Source: Neospora caninum Liverpool
Taxonomy: Eukaryota > Apicomplexa > Conoidasida > Eucoccidiorida > Sarcocystidae
Assembly (NCBI RefSeq): GCF_000208865.1
Contig: NC_018387.1
Location: 1,779,120 to 1,843,119, forward strand
Direction: 5' to 3'
Length of the DNA: 64,000 bases
Positions 48,545-60,800 of this stretch are shown here, piece by piece (the first letter of the stretch is position 1; every line of letters begins with the position of its first letter). A program made the position numbers and the translations under genes. Under the pieces are notes generated by a model that did no database searches, had not been told where the DNA came from, and saw only the letters and a list, made by a program, of their open reading frames with translations.

Positions 48545-50852
48545 TTAGCTACTGGCGCCTTTCTTCTCGCCCCCGGCGTCCGTAACCTCGGGTTCCTCAG
48601 CAGCCGGCTGAGGCAGCTGACCGGGCGGCAACGCAGAGGCGATCGCGCGCCACGCGTCCTCTCGCAGTTCGTCCTGAAAACAGGAGAGCGTCTCGGCCCC
48701 GGAATCACAGATGAAGAGACGGCCCGCCGTTTTTGGCGAGTCTCTGTTTCCCCGTTTCTCAAACCGCCTCGACTTCTTTGCGTCACAGACGCACCTCGGC
48801 GCCCCTTTCTCACTCGGGCTGTTCCCTTCAGTCCCCGCGTCTTCCCCCTTTCCCCTGCTTTCCTCTCTCTCATTCGGCCCTTCTGTCTTTCGCCCCCCTG
48901 CTGGCTGTGTCCCGTCTCCTTACCGGCGATTTCCCAGCAGACGCGAGCGGCGGATGAATCACGACCTGCAAACTGCCTTTGGGAGGCGGCCCCGGGGGGA
49001 GAAACGAGTTCGCAGGGAGCAACAGGTGCGTGCCGGTGACGGTGAGTGGGACGACGCGCACGCCAGTCTGAGAGAAAAACGCCAGACGCGAAAGATCACT
49101 CCAGAAAAAGGCGGGAAAGGTTTGGTATCAGAGGCAGAATCAGAGAAGAAACGCGAACACGTGAACACGCGTGCAGCCTACCTGACGCGCGAGGCGAAAG
49201 ACGCCGCCCTTGTCGAAAGGTTTGAGACGGCCATCCACGCTCCGCGTGCCTTCGGGAAAGGCGACGAGCGCCACGTCTTCGTCCGGTGTGTCGGGTCGCT
49301 CGCGCGCGTCATCCGAGCTGGCCGAGGCGACACCCGCGTCCTTGGAAAGCGTCTGCTTCTGCTTCAGCAGCCGCAAGGCCTCTCTGAAGAGGGCGAGGTG
49401 GCTAGTGGGCGACTGGCGGTCGACCGTGGGACAGCCCGAGAGCCGCATGGCCAGGCCGACGACGGGCGCATCGAGGAGTTCGACTTTCGCGACGAAGCGG
49501 AGACTCCTGGGGACCGCTGCTGCAATGTACGCGACATCCATCAGCGAGCAGTGGTTCGCCACGAAGATCACCTTCTCGGACGCAGGCGGGAGGTTTTCGG
49601 AGCCGCGGATCTCAGGGACACATCCCACGAGCCTCGAGAACGTCGCACCCCACAGCGTGTTGATTTTCCACGCAGTGCGGTGCGACCAGTCTTGCAACTC
49701 TTCTATGCTCCACGCGCGCGACCGAGTGGGGGAAGAGCGCCAAGAGCGCGACAGGAGGGAGACGCAGGTGAGCGCAGGCGGCGAGAGGGCGAGAGCTGTG
49801 AAGGCCTGGAGGGCTCGGAGGGCGGCCCACCAGAGGCCGCCGGTGAGCACGGAGGTGAAGACGAAGTGGAGACCGAAGAAGGAGAGAGAGCGAGAGAAGG
49901 CCGCAATCTTCCGCCTCAAAGAAGACACGGGAGGTCGCCTCGGCGCGGCTTCAGTTGTCGGCGACGCCTCAGCACGTGGAGACGCGACTGCGTCGAGTCC
50001 AGAAGACAGGCGGCCGCCATTCGCGAGAGAAGCCGCGCGAGGAAAACAGGGAGACGAAAGGGGCGAGGAAGAGACTGGTGAGCGAAGCGGAGGCGCGAGG
50101 GCCAGCGGAGCGGACAGAAACAGGAACTTTGGATTGCCGAAGGCGGAAGATCCCCGCCCCGGGAGGGAAGACGCGAAAGGAGAGAGACGAGAGGACGATG
50201 GCGCACCGTGTGAACGAAGCGGCGAGGCTACGGCGTGCAGACTGCGTGGATGCAAAAGGAACGAAGACGGAGAGGGCGCAGAAGACCCGGAAAGCAGGAA
50301 ACCAGGCGGCGCGCGAGACACGCCGTGGGGTGGACATACCCCGCGGATGCAGTCAGTCGCCCCGAAGGTCCGGCGCGCGGAGCGACAAAAGGCGCCTTGA
50401 CCGTTTCCACGGACGTCTCCATTTCCTGTCAGGGCAAGGGGAAGCGAGGAAGAGTTCGCGTGCGAACGGTCCCCGTCTTTCGATAATTGCAGCGGGGAAC
50501 GGGGGATGCCGAAAGTCGAGGGGGGGCGGAGGCCGGCTTGCGGCCTTGGAGCAGAGACAGCAAGTGAAGAGGCGTTGACGAGGCCGAGACAAAAACGAAG
50601 CAGAAAGACGATCAAGCAGGCAGACCACCGCCTTTTTTGCCAATGACAGCCGTCCGCTGCTCGGCGACGGATCGGGGGCGTCTTTGTGCACGAAGACGAC
50701 GAGAATGGAGACGAAACGAGAGACGGCTGCACGGCCAAGGGCGAGACAGGGCTCCAGTTGCTGGGAGAGCCTCCGACGGGCAAATCGCGTGGAGCCTCCA
50801 GCGACACAGCCGGCAAATGGCTGCTATTTTTCGGACGGTGGCCACCCGCCAT
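48545..50852 (-). CDS. 1-acyl-sn-glycerol-3-phosphate acyltransferase (PlsC family), probably apicoplast-targeted
   Basis: This enzyme would transfer a second acyl chain to lysophosphatidic acid to make phosphatidic acid. Three exons: 49182-50852, 48924-49067, 48545-48673; 647 residues in phase. Acyltransferase block I is NHCSLMD (433-439), with the catalytic His and Asp. The substrate-binding block FPEGTR (532-537) is followed by LKPFDKGGVFRLA, and later exons give VRVVPLTVTGTHLLLP and VIHPPL. The core occupies about residues 320-610. The N-terminal 320 residues are extra: a hydrophobic segment at 79-99 (LIVFLLRFCLGLVNASSLA within it), then about 220 Ser/Arg/Pro-rich residues, the layout of a bipartite apicoplast leader except that the hydrophobic segment starts unusually far in. 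A later methionine or missed 5' exon could fix that. A second hydrophobic stretch at 324-367 precedes the catalytic block. A 24-residue acidic insert lies at 503-526. Toxoplasma has a comparable plastid enzyme (ATS2), but orthology is not proven here. Confidence 0.88.
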
Positions 50853-53800
50853 ATCCGGTGTGTTTGCGAAACTTCACTGCTTCCTTTGCTTCGCTCCCTG
50901 GGGTGCGCTGCGAGAGAACAGGGCGCGCGCGAGAACAAAGGACGCACCTTCCTTCTTCCCACCTTGCGCCTCTCTCGCGGTAAAGGCGGGAACGTCTACG
51001 CCCGAAAAAGGCACGCGCCAACCCCAAAAAGGCGGGCGCGACCCTCGACCGCCTGGAGTCGGGGAGTTTCGCGGGAGGCGAGAACCACGGAGAAAGCGGC
51101 GCCGAGCCAGCGGGTCGATCAAGGATCGACAAGAACCGAGAACGCACACGAGAAGACAATCGCTGATCGCAGGTCTCGATGCTGTCACCACCCCTCACTG
51201 CAACTTCTGCTCAGGAAACAGCGCAAAGACATGGCTACGTGTGACTGGACGGCGGCGCACGAGCGTTCGAGCCGCGTGTGTGTCAACTTTCGAGAGGACG
51301 CGCGCATTCGAGCAGCACGGGGGAGTTCGGATGGCAGAAAAGACAGAGAGAGGGGGGGCGAGGCGAAGGCCCCCATGCCTGCGTGCGAGCGATCTTGTGG
51401 TCTTCTCTTTCCAAACCAGAGGAAGTCGAATGAACAGCGAGGAAGGCTACACGGAAAAAGGAGTGGAAGGCAGAGAAAAGGAAGAGGTGTTTTTCCTCCT
51501 CGATCTTCCTCTCCTTCGCTTACCTGGCAACTGACAGTTGCCCCATTCCTCTGGGTTTACACCCTCTCCGAATCCTACCCCTCTCCCTCCTTGCTATCAA
51601 GACATACGCTCACTCTGGCCAGGTGTACATACACCTCAGCGGGTGTATGGGCAGCCGGAGAGGGCGTGAGCTGCTGGTGATAAAATACGCTTGCGCTGAA
51701 GATGCAGATTCCAGACGCGACGGCCGAACGGGAACCGCGCCTTCAGCGGCGCGGCGCTCCGGTAGATTCTTTTTTTTCTTCGGCTGAAGCGTTCGCCCGT
51801 CTTCGTCAGTCCCGTCCAGCGCACTGATTTACGAAGGGGCAAACGCTCGTCTCTGAGTTGCAACGCAAAGACGTTGTCACAGTTCGAACACAGCGAGAGG
51901 ACAGAGGTTTGAAGGCAACTCGGGCACACAAAAGTTCAGGCTGTCTCCGCTGAACCGGGTTTCAAAAACCAGTTTGCCGAGAGGCCAGCACGCCTCTCGG
52001 GAGTGCGTACTCTCAAGCGAGAGGCGAAAGGCGAACACACCGGCTGTGCTGCTCCAGCATCGAGAACGGGAGACCAGACGAGCTGCACACGCCGAAGCAG
52101 GGGTGCCGGAGGAGACGAAGGAGCGCGATTTTTTTCAGTCGCGTACTAAACGTTAAGGCGCATTGCGGCCAATTCATTGCAGCCTTTGGGCAAAGAAGAC
52201 CTGCGGAGGGTGCACGGCGAAAAGGGGGGCAAAGCCGAGGACAAAATCAAGAGGGATCGGTCAGGGGTGGCGGTCACCCGCGTTTGGCGATGCATCTCGG
52301 CCCTCCAAACGAGATTGGGCGTGCGTTTCACCTGCCTGCTGAGCGAACCGATACACAGATGTGTAAGACGAAAAGAAACCGAAAGAGGCGCTCTCTGGGC
52401 GACGTGGCCCCAGCCCCTTCCCGTGCAATTGGCGTGGTAGAAGCCATTCGCTCACAGCTCGGAACGCGGTGTCGAGGTGGGAGAAGCTTTGCGATACCCC
52501 CCACGAGAGCGCCGCGATGTTGGTCCTGTCCGCTGCCTCGACATCGAAAGAGAGGGACTCACCAGCCTTTTGTGTGTTGCTTCGCGTGCCCAGAGGCGAC
52601 GAGAACCAAGGGGGAAAAAGAGCCAAGGAGAGAGAACAAAAAGGGAAAGGCTGGGTGGAAAAACAGCCCGCGCCGCTGCGCCCTCCACTTCCCGTGATGC
52701 GAAAGGCAGTTGATGCGAAAGGCAGTTGATGCGGAAGGAAGATATGAGGTACACACACTTCTGCCGCCGAGAGTTGGGGCCGAGTCCCGCCAGAATTTTC
52801 TAGACCGCCATCCCCCGGGGTTTGTCCTCTCTGCTCAACTCGCCAAATTTCTGCAGGCACAAAAACGGAGCTCGTTGTGACAGAGAACGCGCTGTGTGGA
52901 GGGGCGCGGAAACAATTGGTCGAGCTACACACTCCGCGCAAACGCTGCACGGTCGCTTTCCACTTCTCGGTGTCTTCCAGAAAAAGTTTAATTTTCTAGT
53001 ATGAGCGCCCCTCTTTGAATTTGCCGTGCGTTTTCATGCCCCGCGAATTCGCTGAAGGGTCCTTTCTCGAAAAGGAGATGCTGTCGCGGATTCACGAGAG
53101 AAACGCCCGTGTCCAGAGGCGCTCAACGCAAAACCCGCCCTGCGGCGGTCGAGGTCGTGGGGGGGGGGGGGGGTATTGCCTTCAATTCCAGAAGACATCG
53201 CTTTCGTCGTACACCTGCGTTGCGGTCAAGTCACAATGTCTTTCGCCAACTCCTTCACGTCTCTCTGTGTGTGGCGGCTGTGCGTTGGAAATCTGAAAGG
53301 CTTTGATGCTCGCGCTCGCCACGTCACGACGCCGGAACCAGCTTTCCTCGGGAAGGTCGCACCCGCGAGAGAGGCAAGTCAGAAAAGCGTCGAGCTTGAG
53401 TGCAGATGCCTGATGGAGAGACTCCACAGCTGCAAACCTTCCCACGCGCTTTCGGCGGAAGTGAACTTAGCACTCCCTCCGCACAAAGCCCCGTCTCCAG
53501 CGGGTTGTGTCCTTCCTGCCGATATAAGACGATAAGCCTCTCTTTTCGGACGGGCATATATCTGCGGAGAAACTCTGCACAAGATATCGCATTGTCCGAG
53601 TCCCCGAGAGGCGTACCTCACACCTAGGAACCTATCTGTTTCACTGTCCACTGGAAAAAGTGTGTAGTTCCCAGCTCGACTGGGGGGCGCGTGCGGTCTT
53701 CCGGCGCGGCGCCTGTCCGCATGCGTAGAAGCAAAAGCTCTCGGTTCGTAGAACTGTCAATTTAAAGTCAACGCGATCTCCTTTCCTGGAGACTGGGACA

Positions 53801-55342
53801 CATGTGCCTCAGGAAGAACCGAACTCGACGCGCGGGACCTCCCCCCCGACCGGAGAGGCGCGTCCCTCTCACGGACAAAGTCACGAGCCGCACCACGAAG
53901 CAGTCAAACTCTTCAGCCCCTCCAGCTTCAAGTCATCTTTTCGGGCTTTTGCTCCTCGACTGCACTCGCCGCCCAGTTACGCGGGTGCTAGCCCCGGTCG
54001 GCGTCCGGTCTTTTGCGTTTCCAAATTCCACGCCGCTCTACAACGCCTTCTGTTTAGCCTCGCTGCCTTCCTCCCGTTGCCGTGCACCGTCTCTACAAAG
54101 TTTGTTCCACTGATTCACTCCGTCTGGGACTCTGTTGTGCGGGAAGCCCCACGTCCCGTAAAGGCGACGCTGTGCCGACGAACGCGTCTCTTTGGCACCG
54201 CTCGACCAGCTTTTTAAGTTCCCTCGAAAGCTCACGTGAATGCTAGAGTGCTACCTGTAATTATGTGGAGTACTAAGGTCCCTGCAAGTAACAACCAAAG
54301 TTGCAAGGTTTTTTATTTCGAGCACTCCGAGTTGTTCGGCTCCAGTCAAGAGAGAGCGAAACCTCGGTTTTCAGGTGCGCGTGAAGTAGATTCTTTCACC
54401 TAGACCGCTTCAGAACCCAGTGGAGCGTGCCTTGGGCACGACACAGAAAGAACAATTGACATTTTCGTCAACCGGAGGCGCCTCAGCGCCCCCAACGGAG
54501 TTGAAGGCTGCGTGCGCGTGCCGGTAAGCCTTCTAGGCTACACACACCGCACTGGGTTTGGACCCAAGGAAAAGTTCACGAAACGAGTCATACTGTCAAA
54601 ACAGAGACAAAACGGATCTAAGTTGGTACTCGGTTATATACTTTTTAGAAGCTAACTTCCCGGCTAAACATCCCTTTTCCTCGAAACACACTTCCCTCCG
54701 CAGATGGCCGTCGTGGCGTACGCGATTCGAGGCTACACAGGCCGCATTTTCCCAGGCACTTTCCAGAACGAACCCTCCTTCCCGGCGCAGAAAGGAGGCT
54801 ACCTCCTGTGTCAGTGGCTCTGGTGCTGTAAACCTAAAAACGCGTTCTTCGCTTGCGCGCCATCCCTCTCTCTAAAACGACAGTGTACCAATGACTACCC
54901 TCGACCGCTGTGGAAAAACGCGCGACTGCGCCCCATCGCAGGTAGCGGCCCGCGAGAGGCAACGCAATCCACGCACACTCTACACACGACAGCAGGGCTG
55001 GGACTTCAACGCACAACGGAGACACATGTGTCGAACAGAGGGGACACTGTCCCCGCAGTTGTACGGCTCTTCTCAGCCACCGGGCGACCGGAAAGCGACC
55101 CGCAGAGAGTGCACGCGAGTGTGTCTCCTTACCAGGTCTATCGATCCCCTGGTTCGACGCCCGTGTTTCTCTCCCGGCGCTCCCACCCGGGTTCACCCAG
55201 TCCTCCACGCACGCCCACATCTGCAGGTTTGCGTCCCTCCCTCGCAAGCTGTCGCTCAGCACCGCACCAAGTTCCTGCCTCGTACTTCGGCCCCGAGGTT
55301 TCTCATTCGGATTCTGCCAGGCGCGCGTGCGTTTCCTGACGC
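50853..55342. other. 4.5-kb stretch without a supportable gene
   Basis: This stretch lies between the start of the acyltransferase and the stop of the next minus-strand gene, so it should hold the acyltransferase 5' leader and promoter and the other gene's 3' end. Open frames up to about 350 codons occur (for example 50637-51680 plus) but overlap in several frames and show no family signature, coiled coil or clear splice logic. A poly-G run of about 18 lies near 53157. Upstream coding exons of the acyltransferase in 50853-51600 cannot be excluded. Confidence 0.4.
52694..52742. repeat. Short triplicated direct repeat
   Basis: The word TGATGCGAAAGGCAGT occurs twice, 17 bases apart, followed by a third copy reading TGATGCGGAAGG. 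It is a small local triplication in non-coding DNA. Confidence 0.75.
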
Positions 55343-57828
55343 TCAGCTGCGTGCTTGCGCAGTTTTCTGGACGAGGAGAATGTCGACGGCGCCAAACAGA
55401 TCCGAGATCTGGGGGTTTCTGGCGACCTTCGCCCTCGCTTGGCCTGCCGGCCAGCCTGCATTTCGCCCGGTGTCTCGGCGGAGCCTCGGCTTCGGAGACA
55501 CCGGCACGGCCCGCCGCCTGCCTCGGACGCGCCGCACGAGCATCCGCGCGGCGAGATAGACAAGCAGCGCAGCCACTGTGACGCGAGTTGCCTTCGCGGA
55601 ATACGAACTCAACACAGACGCCTGTTTGAGCCGCTGGAAGTCCGTCAGAATCTGCGGGTGTCTTCGCCCGTAGGCGTTCAGAACGCGGATGTTGCTTTCC
55701 ATGGACAAGGCCGCAAGAGTCTCCTCTGGGAGAGGCGCACCCGCCTCCCGCATCGCCGAACGGTTCCTGAAGTCGCCGACCAGCGTGGGGTAGTCGAGAA
55801 ACAGGCCAGGCGCCGAGGAGATTTTCCGCGCCTCGTGGAGAACCACCTGGCGAGAGGCCAGCGCGAGAAAGCAGAAAGTTAGGTTCACCACAGACAGCAA
55901 ATGCGCCGGATCTCTCAAAAGGCGTAGGAAGAATGGACGCTTCCTCTGGACGTCGGCAGACGGCTCGTAGGACGCCGCACTCGTGCGGGGCCTCTCGAAA
56001 CGGCTGACTCGATCTGGAAACAGACACGCGCCACACGCAAACTGCCGTCAAAGACTAGGCCAGGGGTTGGAGCGAACGCAAATTCAGAAGCTAGACGAAC
56101 GCAACGCGCCGCGTTGCACAGCCAGAGAAAAACACAGGAAGGAGAGAAAGGGAGATGGAGACAACAGGAAGAAAGGGAGATGGAGGCAGCAGGAAGACAG
56201 GGAAACAACAGGAAGAAAGGGAGACGGTGACGACAGGAAGAAAGGGAGATGGAGACAGCAGGAAGAAAGGGAGACGGTGACGACAGGAAGAAAGGGAGAG
56301 GAGATGGCGAGAGGGCCTTACCGAGTTCCATGTCGTCCGCCTCGCGAGCTGAGATGGTTCCCACGTCTCTCTCTGCCACGGCCATCGCGGCTTTTCCACG
56401 GTCCAAGCAGACAATGACGACGGCTCCTCCTGCGGAGAGTGTGTCGCCTCCAGAGGGCCCCGCAACGGGCAGTGTAACAGAGCCGGGCGTGAGAAGCCTG
56501 CCGCTGATGTCCACGTGGAAGGGCGAGGAAGGACGAACTTGAGCGACGCGGCCTCGGCCTTGATCCGTTTCTACGCTGTCGATGTGCGAGACAGTTCCTC
56601 GCGCGTAAACCGGACCTGCGCACAGGCACCCCGGGAGAGCAGACGAAACCGCGTGCCCAGGCAACGCGTCGGGGAACGGACTCTAAACCCTAAACGCGGC
56701 GCGGAGCCGCGGAGAGAGAGGCGCACGGGGGGAGAAGGCCCATTCGGCAGAAGACGCGGGAGTCTCTGCCTACGCAGGCAAGCGTTTCCCTCGGGGGCTT
56801 CACCTTTTCTCTGTCCCGTTTGTCGAACCCCCAAGGATCTCCTGCCGTTTGCTCCCAGACCAGCCCGAGCGCAAGTTAGGGCGCGAATTCCCCACGCACG
56901 GGCTGTTCGCCGTCCCTGGCTTTCCGGTTTTCAGCCCTGGCGTCAGTTTTCGCGTTTTTGGTGTTCCCGTCTTCTCTCTCTCGGCGCCTCTGTCGGCCAC
57001 TCCCAGCACTGCCTGTGCAGTTCCTTTCCCAATCGATCGACGAAGGACAGAGAGTTCGTCAGAGCCGTCCGACTCCTAGCACGTCCCCCCGGTTCCCGTT
57101 TCCCGGTTTCCCGTTCCTCTCTTACCGTCTGTGCAGACGAGTGTTCCATCGCGTTTCTGCCCGAGGAACGGCTCTAGAGTTCGCTCCCGGAGCAGCAGTT
57201 TCGGCTTCACTTCCTTCCGAACGGCCAAGGAAGCAACCGCCGAGGCAACTGCAGGGGGTCGTGCGCGCTGAGCTGCCACTGCCCGTGGGAGGCGGCGCAC
57301 CGGAAATTCGTTTTTCTCGTAGGCGACGTGAGGCTTCCCAAACGTCGGGAAGGTTTCAAACTGCGTTTTATTTCCCAAGCCGTCGTCGGTGTCCAGGGTC
57401 GAGTGAAAGTCGGTGGCCGTCATCGTCGCCACAGTCGAGGCGTGGACGAACGCCGCGGGGCCGCAGCAGGCGTTTGGAGACCGGAGGGAGGCCAGGAGGA
57501 ACAGCGACGCGGAAAAGACCAGGAGGGAGAGGGAAGGAAGAAACAGACTAGCTGAAGGGCGGAGAAGCGCGCCCGGGAAAGGCGCGACAGATGAAGAGCG
57601 CGGCTGGTGGGTAGCTCGTTGAGGCGGAGACGCGGCGCGAGAGCGCGGAGAGAACGGAGAGCAGAGGAGCGAACCAGATGGAGAAAAAGACTGCGGAGAA
57701 GAACCGGAAGGAGAGGATGCGGGGGAAGGCCACGCACGGGAACTTGAGAACGGGGATCCTGCGTTTCGAGCAGATCCAGCGCCTGCCGCTCCCGCGGGAG
57801 GCGACAGGCGCGAAGGCCGGCGAGTCAT
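55343..57828 (-). CDS. Unidentified membrane protein with N-terminal signal-anchor and two C-terminal membrane spans
   Basis: I do not recognise the family. Three exons: 57126-57828, 56322-56615, 55343-56013; phases close to 555 residues. The first 90 residues are Ser/Pro/Arg-rich. A hydrophobic segment at about 93-115 (SLFLPSLSLLVFSASLFLLA) is followed by CCGPAAFVHA, where a signal peptidase site is possible. Exon 2 (about 236-332) is rich in beta-branched and Gly residues (SPFHVDISGRLLTPGSVTL, AGGAVVIVCLD) and may be a small beta-barrel. Two further hydrophobic stretches lie at about 370-388 and 475-493, flanking a polar segment with FLDYPTLVGDF and a Leu-rich helix. The tail is very basic. 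The start is the first in-frame ATG but has C at -3, so an upstream exon is possible. Secretory or plastid membrane location is inference. Confidence 0.62.
56168..56311. repeat. 25-bp purine minisatellite in an intron
   Basis: GAAGAAAGGGAGAYGGWGAC-like units start at 56168, 56193, 56212, 56237, 56262 and 56287, mostly 25 bases apart with one 19-base copy. The array fills the 3' part of the plus-strand interval 56014-56321, which is the second intron of the minus-strand membrane-protein gene. On its sense strand the array is pyrimidine-rich. Confidence 0.85.
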
Positions 57829-60800
57829 GGGAGCAGAAAAGTGCCAAGGATGCGCTCCGCAGTTTTCGTTTCTCCAGCGGAAAGAGGGGGCCCAAGGCTG
57901 GGGCGGGAACGGAGAGAGACGGAGAGACGGAGAGACACCGGGGGGAGAGGAGAGACACCGGGGGGAGACGGACAGACACCGGGGGGAGGACAAAAAAAGG
58001 GGAAAACAGAGCGGCGTGGCGAGAAACTGAAAAAAGTCGAGTCTCGGCGAGGAGTCGGCACCGACACTTGTTCTGAAGCCAGTCTCTCCTGTCGCCCTCT
58101 ACTACCTCTACGCTCCGATTCGTTGTTGTAGTGGCGTTTTTCTGCGTCAAGTAAAAGGACGCAGTTCAGGTGCTCCGATTTCCCGTCGAGTCGTGACCGT
58201 CGGAAGCGACTCTTGGTACGGATTGGCGCGAGCGTAGGAGAGAGACAGCAGGGATCCTCGAAAAAAAAAAACGGATCTTTACGCGCTGGCACTGCCGGGC
58301 CGCGCGTTCTCTCGCGAGCAACTGTCGAGGGAGCGTCGGGACGCGCGGGTCCGCGGCGGCGGCGCGAACGGCCGGCGGGGGGCCGTTGTCTGGGAAGTTT
58401 ACCCCCCGACGCTTTCTCTTAGGAAGAGGTTTGAGAGGCGACACTCACAGTTTTGGAGGATGGCGAGCTTCCTGCCTCGCCTTTTGAAGAGCGAAAATGC
58501 AAATGGAAGCCTCTCCAGGTTGTCTGGACATGGAAGGGTTTCCGAACAGCCTCTCTCCTCGAGTTGAAAACGCAGCGCCGCGAGAGCGGCCAGGCTGGCA
58601 GAGACTGTGCCCCGTCGGACGGGGCCCGGTCCCAGTGCAGATGAGAAACAAAACTTCGCGTTTTTGAAGTCTGGGAAATAAAAGGTCGGTGTCCACGAGT
58701 GGGAAAGGAGCTTCGCGAGTTTCGACTCTGTACGGTGGGCAATCTCCGGCCCAAGGCCGATCTGGAAACCGGGAGCGGCTCTCCAACGGCGGTTCTGGAT
58801 CTGTGTTTGTCCGGGGCAACTGCTGGAAACGAGGACAGAAATCGTTGTGCACATGCAAGGACGAGAGAGACGCCAGCACTTCAAAGCGCGCGTGGTGTCG
58901 CTGGAAAGGCGAGGAGGCCTGTCGGGGAGCAAACCGTTTCGGCGGGCCAAGGCTCGGGCGCCCGTGCAGCGACAGTAGACAGTCGGGCAGAATCCTCCTC
59001 TGCATTTTCTTGCTGACGCAAGTTGGTCGTGTCTGCGCCCAAACTCTGGCAACCTGTCAGCAAGGCATCCTTCCTTACAAGCCAGGACAGCCGCAAACGC
59101 GTTTCCCGCAGGGCACCGCGGCATGGAGAAACTAGGCCAGATGGCGGATCCCTTGCGAAAACGACAGTGTTCGCGACGCACTCTCGGGTATCCGTGAGAG
59201 GCGTCTCTCCGTGGCTGCACACTCAGCGAAGAGCGCTACGGAGGGTAGACTAGGCTACGAGAGGCCGGGTCACGGAAGAAGGCATTGCTAAGGAGGCACA
59301 GAGCAGGCAAGCATTTTAGCGTCGTGACGGCGTGTCACAGTCCGGCGCAACACGTGTTTGATTGGCGTTTAGCCGCGAATATACAGCCATCCAAGATATG
59401 TTATCTCTCGCGGGTTCGATCGCGTGTCCCGTTATGTTCTATAGATCTCAGGGGTGAAAAACAGAAGCGTTCTCGTTCCGAGGAAACGGAATACGACTCC
59501 ATTTTTTGAGGAGATACAGACAACCAAGTTCTGTATGATGGCTGTCATCCCACTGGACGGCTGAAACGAGCTCCCAGTGCAAACGTTCTCTCACAGCACT
59601 CGCGTTCGAGCCCAAGCGAGGCGTCACAAAAGGAACCGAATGAGAAGGCCGTTCACGAAGAGGCAGATCCCGGAGTGCGAAACTTGCAGACGCTGTGTCT
59701 TCCGATCTGAAGATAGACGTGCGTGCTGCCGACTGCAGCAAGGAACGGAGCCGACCGCAACAGTTGTCGCGGAACAGGCCTTTTAGGAAACGTGGCGTCT
59801 GACGCGGGGCCGCGCGCGTTCAAAAAATGGTGGAGAACTCACGAGGACTGTTCTTCCCTTAAGAATCAGGCAGTAGTCTGCCTGCGCTAACGCGCACGGG
59901 GCGTTACAGACGCTTGCTTTTCGACCAGAAACGCACTTTAGCGGCTCGTCCCACGACCGTTTTGTGGCTGTCCAGCCCTACCCACGGCGTGACAATCGCT
60001 CGCAATCCCTAGCAATGACAAAGTCTGCTCCCACGCAACAACACGCCTACCGTAGGCAGTCTTCGCCCTGCGTCTCTCAGACTTCGAAGTCAGTGCAGAA
60101 TGGGGAAAAAGCGGTTGTGGATGCCACTAGCAGTCGGTAGGTGTCTTGTCTGTAGGCGTATTGTTTGCCTCTGGCTCTGGGTCTTGCGGCTTTGATTCAC
60201 GTTCACCTTCGCAGCAGGGGTGGTAGACCGACTGTTTCGAATCGGCACGGCACTGAGCAAGTGACGCACTGCATCGACCGCCTCTGAATCCGACATCTTC
60301 CCGTATGTCGGGGGCGGCGATTCCACATGAATTCGACGCACGCAAGCGGAGAGAGGAGACATGCATCTCGGAACTTTCTGTGTCCAAAGGTGCGGTAGTT
60401 CGGAAGTGTGGAAACCGAACCCTCTCTAGCACGGCGAGCACGCAGATCAAAACGGCGAAAAGCCTTGCGTCTGCCAGTGGATGTTGCTGAGCGAAAGCCA
60501 CCAGGCCAACCCTACGTTTTAATGGACTAGGTCGCGACAAGTGTCTATCCTCCAATACAATCATTCTATATAAATACAAATATACATTATATATATGTTT
60601 GTACGGAGAGAGAAACATAGGATATATCTGTTTGCTTGGCATGCGAGTTCACACTGTCGGTACTGACGCACGTGCCCATCTTTTTGATCTTTTTAATGTG
60701 TGTTGCAATCCAAGGTGTGCAAGCGGCGCTCGACAGCAGTCGCTGGCGGATGCTTTCCGCTGGTCGTTTTCTGTACTTCAAGGTGCAATTGAAAAAGCCC

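Noticed and set aside
49210..50400. 396-codon plus-strand frame rich in Arg/Glu/Ala
   Set aside because: It is antisense to the acyltransferase exon, whose frame carries the NHxxxxD and EGTR motifs.
54834..56051. 405-codon minus-strand frame
   Set aside because: It overlaps the last exon of the membrane-protein gene in another frame. The chosen frame joins in phase with two upstream exons and contains membrane spans.
58399..59220. 273-codon minus-strand frame
   Set aside because: There is no domain and no codon-level signal I can see, and a similar-length frame (58445-59005) overlaps on the same strand. It is likely chance in GC-rich DNA.
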